From: Clostridia bacterium
GTDB lineage: Bacteria > Bacillota > Clostridia > TANB77 > CAG-508
Direction: 5' to 3'
Assembly (NCBI GenBank): GCA_017939755.1
Contig: JAGBAJ010000051.1
Location: 1 to 64,000, forward strand
DNA: 64,000 bases
How positions within the stretch are numbered: the stretch's first letter is position 1; each line of letters starts with the position of its first letter. A program made the translations under genes and the position numbers. Shown here piece by piece: positions 25,501 through 33,843 of this stretch. A model generated the notes under the pieces. It had not been told where the DNA came from. It ran no database searches and worked only from the letters and a program-made list of their open reading frames with translations.

Positions 25501-28374
25501 TGTCGTGACACATACGAACTTGGCGTTTTGACATCACCAACAGCCATGGTTACAGCACCAAATAATTTGTATGTAGCATTGGATTCATCAGATTTAGCAG
25601 CTAAACTCATGTTAAACGGAAATACAGATATTACATATGATGAAAAAAATAATCAATACGAAATTTTAAATTTCTATGATATTGAAAATTATCAAAAAGA
25701 TGAAAAAGGAACATTGTTTGCTATTGTATTAAAGAGAAATGGAAGAGATAGCGACAATCATACAATGCAAGGGTTAAATGTTGATACATGGGATCCTATT
25801 TATGGTACGGATTTTTCAGGATACAAGGCACTAAAATACGAAGGAGCAGATGCAAAATATAATTCACAAATAGAAGCAGTAATAGATGCAGCAAAGATTC
25901 AAAAGGAACGAAACAAGGGCAATGTAGTGTTCAAAAAAGAATCCAGTGGGATGCAAACAACTTTATATAATTTTCCAGGAAAGTTTGATAAATATTACAT
26001 GTATATGCAACAATACAATGAACCATCAACAAACATAGATCCGCAATTTTTAGTTGCATACTACTGGACTACAGCTAATAGTTTAGATGGTGCAACAAAA
26101 GATAATACATTACGTATTGCTTCTCATGCAGAAACAACACAAGACAATGCATTCCACGTTTCATGGGGAAGTACAATAGAAATTACAGATATAGAAAATA
26201 GGATTTTCTTCCAAAAACGTAAGAGCGCGGAAGAAAATGGAGAGCCTTTAAGTGATGCAGTATTTGCGTTATATCCTGTAGGTACAGAGTATGTTGATGG
26301 AAAAGAAATTGTATATTATACAGCAAATGATAAAAATAAAACAAAAATTTATTTTGAAGTAGATGATAAACTAAAATATACTGGTAGAGTTGGACTTAGT
26401 CCAAATAATATGACAGGATCATATACAATAAATACAAATTCGGAAACCAAGGTTGAAGGTATTATACAAGACGAAGCTGCGGGAGAAATATATGTAACGC
26501 TCGAAGATGGGAGTACATATACAATAGAGCCTGCGAAAAATCCAGTAAGTGGATATAACTATGTTGGATATACACATACAATAGAAGAATGTAAATATTC
26601 TACTGAAAATGGTACAGGACACTTTACGCTATTAAATCAGGGGGCTTATGTAATGAGAGAAATAAAAGCTCCACAAGGATATCGTATTAATGATGTTGAG
26701 GTAAAGATTATATTCAATAATACAGGTGTATTCGCAAATGCAGGAGTTAGTGATGATGGTCTTAACGTAGCAAATGGTGCAGGTTTCCTTACACAGAACT
26801 TTAATCAGTTCGCAGATCAGGGAGGTATAGATAAAACTTTAAGTTGGATAACGGAAGCATCTGTTGTGAAAAAAGAAAATACATTTGATGCAGTTGGTTT
26901 AGATTATACAAATGTGTCAGAATGGAATTATGCGAAAAAAATTGGAGATGAACCTCCAGGATATGCAGATGGTGAAACAGATAATTTATCTGAGGCTATG
27001 GTTACTTATATAAATTACACAAATGGAGAAGATGGTACAGCATTAGATTATTCTCCAAACAAGAGTGAAGGTGGTCAAGATGCAAGACCTGCATCACAAG
27101 AGGAAACAGCAGTAATAACATATCCTTCTACAGTTAAAGGGGAAGGAACAACAAGATTATATACAGAGGAAGGATGGTCAACTGTAGTAATGCAACAAGA
27201 TTACGAATATGGTAAATCTGTTACAAATGGTGACCCAGAAGTATATTATGATGATATTCGTTATTTAAAAGATGTATCGTATTTATATTCTGGTTCAACA
27301 TTTGTACAAGTAGTTGATGATTATTCTGTTGATGTAAATGTTATAAAAACAGATGATGGTACAGGTGCAGATACTCTATATCTTGATGGTGCAGAATTTA
27401 TTCTATACAAATTAGATGAAAGTAATAAAAAATTATATTATACAAAAAATGACAAAGGAATTGTTTCGTGGATTGAAAATGGAAAAGATAATGCATACAA
27501 ATTTATAACTAATACAAACGGAGATGCAAAGTCATTCTTTAGAATAGAAGATATTACAAATGGTAAATATTATTTGGAAGAAATTACTGCTCCAAGTGGA
27601 TATAAAGTTCTTGCAATGCCAATTGAATTTGTGGTAGACTATATTCGAGATCAGGATAATAATGTAATAGGTTTTGGAGTTAATGCACTAGAAAATTATA
27701 AGCCTCAAAACATAACAGATTTAACGGAAAATCCATATTATAATGAAAGTTCAAACGCTATTCAGTATACATTAACTATAGTTAATTCAAATAGTGGATT
27801 AGACATTGAAGTAAATAAATATGGAAGTAAAATACAAGATGGTGTATTGAGTACACCAGAGGCATTAAGTGGAGCAAAATTTAAATTGTATTACAAAACA
27901 TTTGATGAAAATGGTGAAGTAAAATATTATTACAAGTCAATAGATCCTGCAGTTGGTGTAGTTTGGACAAAAAATGAATCAGACGCGTATGAATTTGCCG
28001 GAGAAAATGGAGGTAATAGCTTTATTATAAAAGAATTATCTAATGGTATTTTCTATTTAGAAGAAACTACAATACCAACAGGCTATGCTAGCCCAGTAAA
28101 TGCAACAGAAATTATAATTGATACAAGCAATAAAGAAAATCCTGTTGTTGTTAAATATTCTGGGGATAATAATGTAACAACAAAAAACATCGTAGAAAAT
28201 GGAGAAAATAAAGTCTTATATAGCATTAACGTTATCAATACTTTAGGGTATGAATTGCCACATGCCGGAGGTACTGGAACTTACATAGTATATACTATCG
28301 GTCTAACATTATTTGCGTTAGCAGCCGGAGCATATATATATAATAGACGTTCAAATGAAAGGAGGGGGGAGTAG
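22525..28374 (+). CDS. Pilus tip adhesin with fibro-slime/PA14-like and SpaA domains, LPHAG sorting signal
   Basis: This protein of about 1949 residues has a perfect AAAGGAGGATATAT ribosome binding site. After a signal/membrane segment (24-48) come four imperfect copies of STYVAEEDKEQ (about 58-100). Two copies of a module of about 180 residues follow (about 145 and 350), sharing GAYxTTIQAVGNPxYG and QNRW. At about 758 a fibro-slime/PA14-like stretch reads FGGDDDVWVFIDDVLVADLGG. Several SpaA-type domains follow (from about 865, 1220, 1600, 1755), the later ones with E-box motifs such as YLEEITAPSGY. The end is LPHAGGTG (about 1910), a hydrophobic span and RRSNERRGE, a sortase signal with A in place of T. 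It is most likely the tip or ancillary adhesin of the pilus made by the next genes. The ligand is unknown; the DDDVW region suggests carbohydrate binding. Confidence 0.87.
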   Translation: MKLSIEEIVKKYKENETKKIVRYSAFILMASIVVFITIYSLIFPALALTGDDKENVGISTYVAEEDKEQSTYVAEENKEQSTCVAEEDKELSTYVGENENAEIIDNESEEKDGKMSVNEFEVNNEVISTNNIENAGISAQANEVVGYLPSTDLSAYQTTTIDGAEVVTNLDGQELTFTSKSGGRIIGAYFTTIQAVGNPKYGVTQNRWNPDQGNLNLGGQKWLIQAVDASRGKYTLKFPEQATGDDGNRYDLYLGVDSSDQNKVGLQWGSPYTYTIEKGENGLCLKGDNGKYITIYGDETIGDDQNSNMAYFGYASEKRELSVSNPLTTLGEILELVQEQDPGPVEPEGKVTGYKIVEDISDYDITNLNGKKLVIMSESGKRILGAYNSTIQAVGNPQYGISQNRWDPSEEVLNLAGQYWTLEAVNASNGVYNFVFPEQFSGNKISLSTEGDRLGLGWNSAVSFTIEKDPDGKGIYLKSPDGRYVSIMGDEANGKANDPDMAYFGLVSEKNQSCLLRIGEAVISTQENPEKPTEIPEGYEPLTTTITPYSSVITLFDYKANDGNNWNENTANIIENGAQGINRGHYLHFRSAELFEGILRANHWVGEVNGRGALWGIVKNRLVNGYPELSGDATLVEGSEENLAYLFDRTENANKKVYPNVKKLLSVDNEGYFSFNSEQNYAYFNEDTNEFTVYGDWAVNYDGYNGQFFPFNDIYEVTKDTQANSEKLNHYFGMTITSRFLQQNNGYTDTSKSKPTTFEFGGDDDVWVFIDDVLVADLGGIRNSVDLSIDFVKGDVTISEVYGQESPVTIKFSDLFAETDVELATYNGNTTLKDGTYHTLKFFYLERGGYASNLKLKYNLTEVPPTDIMKINQYGEKVEGAKFAVYAADEDWNYLTEPGGEVVSGKIIGNDINYDANSNITINEKTSKALYVGYTDIDGRMIFYNEDYLPLTLNEMESLYGKQFILREVQLPDGHRPISTEIHLFIKNGMLQCRDTYELGVLTSPTAMVTAPNNLYVALDSSDLAAKLMLNGNTDITYDEKNNQYEILNFYDIENYQKDEKGTLFAIVLKRNGRDSDNHTMQGLNVDTWDPIYGTDFSGYKALKYEGADAKYNSQIEAVIDAAKIQKERNKGNVVFKKESSGMQTTLYNFPGKFDKYYMYMQQYNEPSTNIDPQFLVAYYWTTANSLDGATKDNTLRIASHAETTQDNAFHVSWGSTIEITDIENRIFFQKRKSAEENGEPLSDAVFALYPVGTEYVDGKEIVYYTANDKNKTKIYFEVDDKLKYTGRVGLSPNNMTGSYTINTNSETKVEGIIQDEAAGEIYVTLEDGSTYTIEPAKNPVSGYNYVGYTHTIEECKYSTENGTGHFTLLNQGAYVMREIKAPQGYRINDVEVKIIFNNTGVFANAGVSDDGLNVANGAGFLTQNFNQFADQGGIDKTLSWITEASVVKKENTFDAVGLDYTNVSEWNYAKKIGDEPPGYADGETDNLSEAMVTYINYTNGEDGTALDYSPNKSEGGQDARPASQEETAVITYPSTVKGEGTTRLYTEEGWSTVVMQQDYEYGKSVTNGDPEVYYDDIRYLKDVSYLYSGSTFVQVVDDYSVDVNVIKTDDGTGADTLYLDGAEFILYKLDESNKKLYYTKNDKGIVSWIENGKDNAYKFITNTNGDAKSFFRIEDITNGKYYLEEITAPSGYKVLAMPIEFVVDYIRDQDNNVIGFGVNALENYKPQNITDLTENPYYNESSNAIQYTLTIVNSNSGLDIEVNKYGSKIQDGVLSTPEALSGAKFKLYYKTFDENGEVKYYYKSIDPAVGVVWTKNESDAYEFAGENGGNSFIIKELSNGIFYLEETTIPTGYASPVNATEIIIDTSNKENPVVVKYSGDNNVTTKNIVENGENKVLYSINVINTLGYELPHAGGTGTYIVYTIGLTLFALAAGAYIYNRRSNERRGE

Positions 28375-28451
28375 ACGTATATACATGGTAAAAATTTAAT
28401 ATGTATATTAAAATTACAACAAAAGTTAAATAAGAAAGGAACACAAAAATT

Positions 28452-29867
28452 ATGAAGAAAACTTTGGCAATAATTCTTTTTATTATTATGATACTAGCAA
28501 CTAGTACATATTCATTTGCTGCTGGTACTAATGGTAAAATAATAGTTGAAAACCCTGCTAATGGACAAGAATACACAATATACAAATTATTTGATCTTGA
28601 AAGTTATAATACAACTACTAGTGCGTATTCGTATACAATTGATTCAAGTAGTAAATGGTATAACTTTGTAACAACTGGAAATGGAAAAAATTACATAAAT
28701 CTTAATCAGCTTGGAGAAACAACCACATATTATGTAACATGGAAAGACGGAGCAGATGCAGAACAATTTGCAAAAGAAGCTTTGGCATACGCAAAGTCAA
28801 ATACGATTGCAGCAAATGCTACAAAAGCCGAAAAAGAGGCAGATAACACTATAGTATTTTCTAACTTAGATCTTGGATACTATCTTGTTGATTCCTCACT
28901 TGGAGCTTTATGCGCATTAAATACAACTGCACCAGAGGTTAGAGTTAGTGAAAAAAATGACAAACCAACAGTTGAAAAGACGACAAAAGAAGGATCAAAT
29001 TATGGTGAAAGTAATGATGCAGAGCTAGGAGCAGAGGTTGATTATAAAACTATTATTCATGCAAAAAAAGGTGCTGAAAACTATGTTCTTCATGACAAAA
29101 TGACAGGTCTTACACTTAAAGAAAATTCTGTCTCAGTAAAAGTTGGAGGCACAAATCTTACAGCAAATACAGATTATACAATTTCTACAAGTAATGCAGA
29201 TGGATGTCAATTTGAAATTACATTTACTAATACATATTTAAATACAATAACAGCAAATACAGATATTATTGTGGAATATAAGGCAATAGTAAATGCAGAT
29301 GCTACAATTGCTGGAGCTGGTAATACAAATGAAGCTTGGTTAAAATATGGTGATACAAACGATGTTAATACTACAGAAAAAGATACAACTACAACTTATG
29401 TATGGAATTTTAACATATTTAAATATACAGGTGAGAATACTCCACTTGCAGGAGCAAATTTTGTTTTATCAAATTCAGAAAATAAATATGCTATTATCAC
29501 AGATGGTAAATTAACTGGATGGGCAAATAATAAAACTGGTGCTACAAAAATAACTTCTGGTGAAGACGGAATGATTGCAATAAGCGGTTTTGATTCAGGT
29601 ACATATACATTAGAAGAAACTGATGCTCCAAATGGATATAATAAACTTGCTGATACAATTTCAGTTGTTATTGGTAATGACGGAGCTGTTACTGCTGATG
29701 AAGCTGTAGCTGAAAATAAAACAATAGATGTCGAGAATTCATCAGGTGCACTTCTTCCATCAACAGGTAGCATAGGAACAAAAATATTCTATGTTGCTGG
29801 AGGAATTTTAGTTATTGTAGCAATAGTATTTATTATTGTTAGAAAACGTATGAATTCAGAAGAATAG
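28452..29867 (+). CDS. Major pilin (backbone subunit) with LPSTG sorting signal
   Basis: This protein of about 471 residues begins with a clear signal peptide ending SFAAG. An N-terminal pilin domain (IIVENPANGQEYTIYKLFD) is followed by a fimbrial isopeptide-forming domain (ELGAEVDYKTIIHAKKGAENY). A C-terminal SpaA domain has E-box YTLEETDAPNGY (about 390). The cell-wall signal is LPSTGSIGT (about 434), a hydrophobic span and basic RKRMNSEE. This is the canonical layout of a Gram-positive backbone pilin polymerised by class C sortases. Its size, position after the tip gene and before sortase C, and the following terminator all suggest it is the abundant subunit. Ribosome binding site AAGAAAGGAACAC. 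Confidence 0.9.
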   Translation: MKKTLAIILFIIMILATSTYSFAAGTNGKIIVENPANGQEYTIYKLFDLESYNTTTSAYSYTIDSSSKWYNFVTTGNGKNYINLNQLGETTTYYVTWKDGADAEQFAKEALAYAKSNTIAANATKAEKEADNTIVFSNLDLGYYLVDSSLGALCALNTTAPEVRVSEKNDKPTVEKTTKEGSNYGESNDAELGAEVDYKTIIHAKKGAENYVLHDKMTGLTLKENSVSVKVGGTNLTANTDYTISTSNADGCQFEITFTNTYLNTITANTDIIVEYKAIVNADATIAGAGNTNEAWLKYGDTNDVNTTEKDTTTTYVWNFNIFKYTGENTPLAGANFVLSNSENKYAIITDGKLTGWANNKTGATKITSGEDGMIAISGFDSGTYTLEETDAPNGYNKLADTISVVIGNDGAVTADEAVAENKTIDVENSSGALLPSTGSIGTKIFYVAGGILVIVAIVFIIVRKRMNSEE

Positions 29868-29954
29868 TCGTGAGAATATACTGGAGAAATAGATGATTTT
29901 TTGAATTTATTTCTTACATTTATATAAAAAATAATAAAATGAAATTATAAATTT

Positions 29955-29987
29955 GTATCAGTCGGGTTTTCTCGGCTGGTATTTTTA
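29955..29987 (+). terminator. Terminator after the major pilin gene
   Basis: TATCAGTCGGG pairs with CTCGGCTGGTA (three G-T pairs) over TTTT, then ATTTTTAT. It would limit read-through into the sortase genes. Confidence 0.65.
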
Positions 29988-30065
29988 TATAATAAGAAAA
30001 TTCTACTTTCCTATTATATAAAAGTAAACATTACACACAAAATTTTACTTTGCAAAATTTCGTGC
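29983..30065. repeat. Dispersed hairpin repeat: P and Q modules
   Basis: The P module is an 18-base imperfect inverted repeat around TTCTA (29983-30023), matching the perfect copy at 35521. It is followed by a diverged Q module (30026-30065: ACATTACACACAAAATTTT...CGTGC), in the same order as at 35521-35600. Confidence 0.6.
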
Positions 30066-30134
30066 TTTTTGATAATATATTATATATAAAAAGACAAAAG
30101 AAAAGGGACAAAAGGAAAGGAACATAAGGTATAT

Positions 30135-30983
30135 ATGAAAAAGAAAATACCTACCATAATTATAATTTTCGCTCTTATTGCTGGAGTATGTTTACTTTTA
30201 TACCCAACAATTAGTAATTGGTGGAACTCATTTAGACAAACACGTGTTATTTCAAAATATATTGACGATGTTAATAATTTGGATAATAATAGATATAATG
30301 AGATACTCCGCGAAGCTGAAGTTTATAATGAAGAGCTAGCACAAAAAGGACTTAAGTACATGTTATCGGACATGGAAATAAAAAAATATAATTCTATGTT
30401 GAATTTTTCAAGCACTAATGTTATGGGATATATAGAGATTCCATCAATACAAGTTAAACTTGCAATTTACCATGGAACAGGAGATGACACATTAGCAGTT
30501 GGTGTTGGGCACGTTGCAGGATCATCGCTTCCTGTTGGAGGAGAAAATACTCATTGCGTACTTTCTGGTCATAGAGGTTTACCAAGTGCAACTCTTTTTT
30601 CAAATCTTGATAAAATTACAGAAGGTGACAGGTTTATAATTAATATTTTAGACAAAACGCTTACGTATGAGGTTGATCAGATTAGAATTGTTGAACCACA
30701 TGAATTAAATGATTTAGCAATTGAAGATGGTAAAGATTATTGTACATTAGTTACATGTACCCCATATGGAATAAATACGCACCGATTACTTGTACGCGGA
30801 CATAGAGTTGAAAATGTAAAAGAGCAAGCAAGAGTAACTTCAGATGCATTTCAAATAGAGCCAGTGATTGTAGCACCAATTGTAGCAACTCCAATGATTC
30901 TTATATTTATTATATTTGTTACTATAAAATCACACAGAGCAAATAAAAAAAGAAAGGAGAAAAATAAAAATGAAGGTAAATAA
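30135..30983 (+). CDS. Class C (pilin-polymerising) sortase
   Basis: This protein of about 282 residues has membrane segments at both ends (about 6-26 and 233-258), as expected for class C. Catalytic residues are visible: His146 in SGHRGLP, Cys208 in TLVTCTPYG and Arg217 in NTHRLLVRG. Class C sortases link pilin Lys residues to the LPxTG Thr of the next subunit and so build the shaft. A lid-like sequence with an aromatic residue (about 75-100) is not clear. It lies between the major pilin and a minor pilin and overlaps the latter by 14 bases, so the two are translationally coupled. Ribosome binding site AAAGGAACATAAGG. Confidence 0.92.
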   Translation: MKKKIPTIIIIFALIAGVCLLLYPTISNWWNSFRQTRVISKYIDDVNNLDNNRYNEILREAEVYNEELAQKGLKYMLSDMEIKKYNSMLNFSSTNVMGYIEIPSIQVKLAIYHGTGDDTLAVGVGHVAGSSLPVGGENTHCVLSGHRGLPSATLFSNLDKITEGDRFIINILDKTLTYEVDQIRIVEPHELNDLAIEDGKDYCTLVTCTPYGINTHRLLVRGHRVENVKEQARVTSDAFQIEPVIVAPIVATPMILIFIIFVTIKSHRANKKRKEKNKNEGK

Positions 30984-31758
30984 ACGAAAAATAATATTAT
31001 TAGTTTTATTTATTTTTTTGATACTTCCTTCTTTTATAACTAAAACATGTGCAAATACAATAGATTTATCGGAAAAAGGAAGTATAACAATAACTTTAAA
31101 AGAAAAAAAAGAAATTGAGAATGCCGAGATTACTATATATAAAATAGCTAATGCAAAGATAGAAAATAATAATTTAACATACGTGTATAGTGACGAATTT
31201 ACTGATTATGATGTTGAAGTTAATAAGCTTGATAATATAGAAGCAGTAAAAAATCTTATACAATATATTTCCAAAAACAATGTGAAAGGAACTATAGCTA
31301 GCACAAATAATAATGGTGAAGTTAACTTTAAAGATTTATCAACAGGATTATACTTAGTTGTAGAAACAAAGGGAGTAACTGGATACTACAACATTAATCC
31401 ATTTATAATATCAATTCCAGATGAAGAAAATGGGGAGTGGATATATAACATTAGCTCTACACCAAAAGTTAAGGCAATGGCAAATCCGCAAGGTAAGCCA
31501 CCGGTAAGTGAACCAGACGACAATCCAAATGAAGATAATTCAGTAATTGATGAGGGAGATAAACCAAATGATAAAAATACTCAAGATGAAAATAATGAAA
31601 TTGCATCAAGCAACAATGAAGTAAATCAAAATATAGGCAATCAATTAATTAAAACTGGTCAAGATATATGGCCAATAGTTATTTTTTCAGTACTTGGAAT
31701 AATTTGTATCATTATTGGTATAGCTATTACTTTAAGAAGGAAAAAGAATGAAGAGTAA
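30970..31758 (+). CDS. Minor (anchor-type) pilin with LIKTG sorting signal
   Basis: This surface protein of about 262 residues has a signal peptide ending near TCANTID. One SpaA-like pilin domain (ITITLKEKKEIENAEITIYKI; SIPDEENGEW) is followed by an Asp/Asn/Pro/Glu-rich wall-spanning linker of about 50 residues. LIKTGQDIWP (about 225), a hydrophobic span and RRKKNEE end the protein. The sorting motif has IKTG, like the giant adhesin, not LPxTG. Its small size and position suit the pilus base subunit, attached to the wall by the second sortase (inference). It overlaps the sortase C gene by 14 bases and the next sortase by 11 bases. Ribosome binding site AAAGGAGAAAAATAAA lies inside the sortase C gene. 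Confidence 0.85.
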   Translation: MKVNKRKIILLVLFIFLILPSFITKTCANTIDLSEKGSITITLKEKKEIENAEITIYKIANAKIENNNLTYVYSDEFTDYDVEVNKLDNIEAVKNLIQYISKNNVKGTIASTNNNGEVNFKDLSTGLYLVVETKGVTGYYNINPFIISIPDEENGEWIYNISSTPKVKAMANPQGKPPVSEPDDNPNEDNSVIDEGDKPNDKNTQDENNEIASSNNEVNQNIGNQLIKTGQDIWPIVIFSVLGIICIIIGIAITLRRKKNEE

Positions 31759-32338
31759 AAAAGTAGGTACATTATTTATTGTTATAGGTATAATTTTTAT
31801 TGGAATTGCTATAACATTTTATATAAATAATTATATAGAGGATAAAAAAGCTGGAATTGCATCAGAACAAGTAATGACTAAAATCATTGGAAAAGAAAAG
31901 TCACATGGTGATGAAATAACTACAGAGATGACAATACTAAATATAGATGGAAATGATTATATAGGATACATTACAATTCCTAAAATAAATATACAATTAC
32001 CTGTAATGTCTGATTGGAATTATGATAAACTTAAAATTGCTCCATGTAGATATAATGGCTGGACTGAGACAGATAATTTTGTTATAGCAGCGCATAATTA
32101 TCAAAGGCATTTTGGAAAATTATCACAATTAAAGCAGGGTGATTCATTAACGTTTACAGATATGAATGGGAATGTATATATGTATGAGGTTGGTGACATA
32201 GAGTTATTACCACCAACAGCAACTGAAGAGATGATAAAAAGCGATTGGGATTTAAGCTTGTATACTTGTGTATATTCTGCAACTAAGAGGGTAACAGTTA
32301 GATGTAAAAAAGTTGGAATGTATAACTATAACAGATGA
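31748..32338 (+). CDS. Second sortase (housekeeping/anchoring type)
   Basis: This protein of about 196 residues has a single N-terminal membrane anchor (7-27). The sortase barrel has His116 in IAAHNYQRHFG, Cys174 in LYTCVYSATK and Arg181 in RVTVRC. It lacks a C-terminal membrane segment, so it is not class C. The AHNY and TVRC boxes suggest a class D or class B-like enzyme; exact class is open. Its overlap with the LIKTG minor pilin gene suggests it recognises the IKTG signal and joins the finished pilus, and possibly the giant adhesin, to peptidoglycan (inference). Confidence 0.88.
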   Translation: MKSKKVGTLFIVIGIIFIGIAITFYINNYIEDKKAGIASEQVMTKIIGKEKSHGDEITTEMTILNIDGNDYIGYITIPKINIQLPVMSDWNYDKLKIAPCRYNGWTETDNFVIAAHNYQRHFGKLSQLKQGDSLTFTDMNGNVYMYEVGDIELLPPTATEEMIKSDWDLSLYTCVYSATKRVTVRCKKVGMYNYNR

Positions 32339-32397
32339 ATAACTACAGAGATACAGGGCTAAAGGTGAACAAATCCTCAATTAACTGCAATAAAAGT

Positions 32398-33684
32398 TCA
32401 CAATAATCTTATATACAAAAAAGAAGAAGACACTTTTTTTGTGTCTTCTTTTTGATCTTGATCTGTTTTTGAATTTGCTTCTGATTGTGGTTCACCTAAA
32501 ATATTTGTTATGTTTTTTAGCTCTGATACATAAGTATTATATTGTGCTTTTGTAATATCTGAATTACCACTTTCATATTCTTTGATTTTCTTATTTAAAT
32601 CTATTATTTGATATCTATCCTTTGCACCAGCCCCACTATCTTGCATATATATTGGTGTGTAATCATATGAGTCTATAGATACTTTTCCATCTGAATGTTT
32701 TGTTAATTTTAAGTTTAACACTATAGAATCTTTAGTATATTTGTCTTTTTGTGCTGAGCAGAAGTTACCTAATGAATAAATTACAAATCCGTCTTTTGTT
32801 GTGCCATCTTCGTTTTTAATTGTTCTTTTTTCCATAGGCTCTAATACGTGAGGATGACTTCCAAGAACAATGTCAGCTCCGTTTTCAAATAAGAAGTCTG
32901 CTAAGTCTTCCTGTTCAGTATTTTGTTTGATTTTATACTCAATACCCCAATGCATGCTAACACATATTACATCTGGATTTAGCTCTTTTGCTTTGTCTAA
33001 ATGTTGTTTTATTAGGTCTTTATCAATTAGATTAATACAATATTCTTTTCCTTTAGGAACAGGTATTCCATTTGTACCATATGTGTATGATAAAAATGCA
33101 ATTTTAATTCCATTTATTTCTTTTACTAGAATAGTATCTTTGTCTTCTTGAGACTTGAATGTTCCAGTGTGAGCAATTTCTAGATTATCCAATTCGTCAA
33201 TTGTGTTAATTAAACCATTATAACCTGTGTCTAAGCTATGGTTATTTGAAGTTGTTAAGACATCAATTCCCATATCTTTAATGTCTTTTGCAAGTTGTAC
33301 AGGTGAGTTAAATGTGGGATATCCACTATAAGCTCTTTTCCCTCCAGCGAATGTTGTTTCTAAATTTCCAATTGCTATATCAGCTTCTGAAACATATGGT
33401 TTCACTTGTGTAAAGAATGTTGAAAAATCATATTCTTTTGTCTTTGCGTTATAAGCATCTTGATAATTTGGTCCATGACACATAATGTCACCAATAACTG
33501 CCATACTAATTGATATGTCTGGTTGTTTTGGCTCTTCTACAATAGCTGGTTCGTTATTATTGTTGCTCGCAAGTTTAAATGATGTGTTTGTAATATTAGA
33601 TGCAACAAGTATTAAAAAAAACACAACTAAAGCAATAAAAAAGAGCGCTTTAAAACTAAAATGTTTTTCTTTTTTGTACCTCAT
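32398..33684 (-). CDS. CapA family phosphoesterase-like lipoprotein or membrane protein
   Basis: This protein of about 428 residues has one N-terminal membrane segment (FKALFFIALVVFFLILV). It shows the metallophosphatase-like blocks of the CapA/PgsA family: AVIGDIMCHG, GNLETTFAG, TSNNHSLDTG, SMHWGIEY and LGSHPHVLEP. CapA proteins take part in poly-gamma-glutamate export, but many members, including this one without capB or capC nearby, have no known role. The C-terminus is charged. Start at 33684 is supported by AAGGAGATAAAAAAT; an in-frame ATG at 33726 lies upstream of that site. It is divergent from the HtrA-like gene. Confidence 0.87.
   Translation of the reverse strand: MRYKKEKHFSFKALFFIALVVFFLILVASNITNTSFKLASNNNNEPAIVEEPKQPDISISMAVIGDIMCHGPNYQDAYNAKTKEYDFSTFFTQVKPYVSEADIAIGNLETTFAGGKRAYSGYPTFNSPVQLAKDIKDMGIDVLTTSNNHSLDTGYNGLINTIDELDNLEIAHTGTFKSQEDKDTILVKEINGIKIAFLSYTYGTNGIPVPKGKEYCINLIDKDLIKQHLDKAKELNPDVICVSMHWGIEYKIKQNTEQEDLADFLFENGADIVLGSHPHVLEPMEKRTIKNEDGTTKDGFVIYSLGNFCSAQKDKYTKDSIVLNLKLTKHSDGKVSIDSYDYTPIYMQDSGAGAKDRYQIIDLNKKIKEYESGNSDITKAQYNTYVSELKNITNILGEPQSEANSKTDQDQKEDTKKVSSSFLYIRLL
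32415..32452 (-). terminator. Terminator of the CapA-like gene
   Basis: On the minus strand AAGAAGACAC pairs with GTGTCTTCTT over seven bases, followed by a T run. It overlaps the last codons of the gene. Confidence 0.75.
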
Positions 33685-33794
33685 ATTTTTTATCTCCTTA
33701 TGTAATTTTCTTCTATAAAGTATCATAAAATTACTTTTTTTTCAATTATATAAATAAAAAAGTATAGAATATGAGAAAATAAATATTGGTGTTT

Positions 33795-33843
33795 AGTGTG
33801 AAAGATAATTAATTTTTGCTTAGAGGGAATGGCTGTTAATATG
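33795..33843 (+). repeat. Repeated 5' leader element, copy B (before the HtrA-like gene)
   Basis: The shortest copy: AGTGTGAAAGATAATTAAT is joined almost directly to CTTAGAGGGAATGGCTGTTA. Compared with the other copies, GGAGG in the 3' module is changed to GGCTG, which weakens the expected ribosome binding site. Confidence 0.7.
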
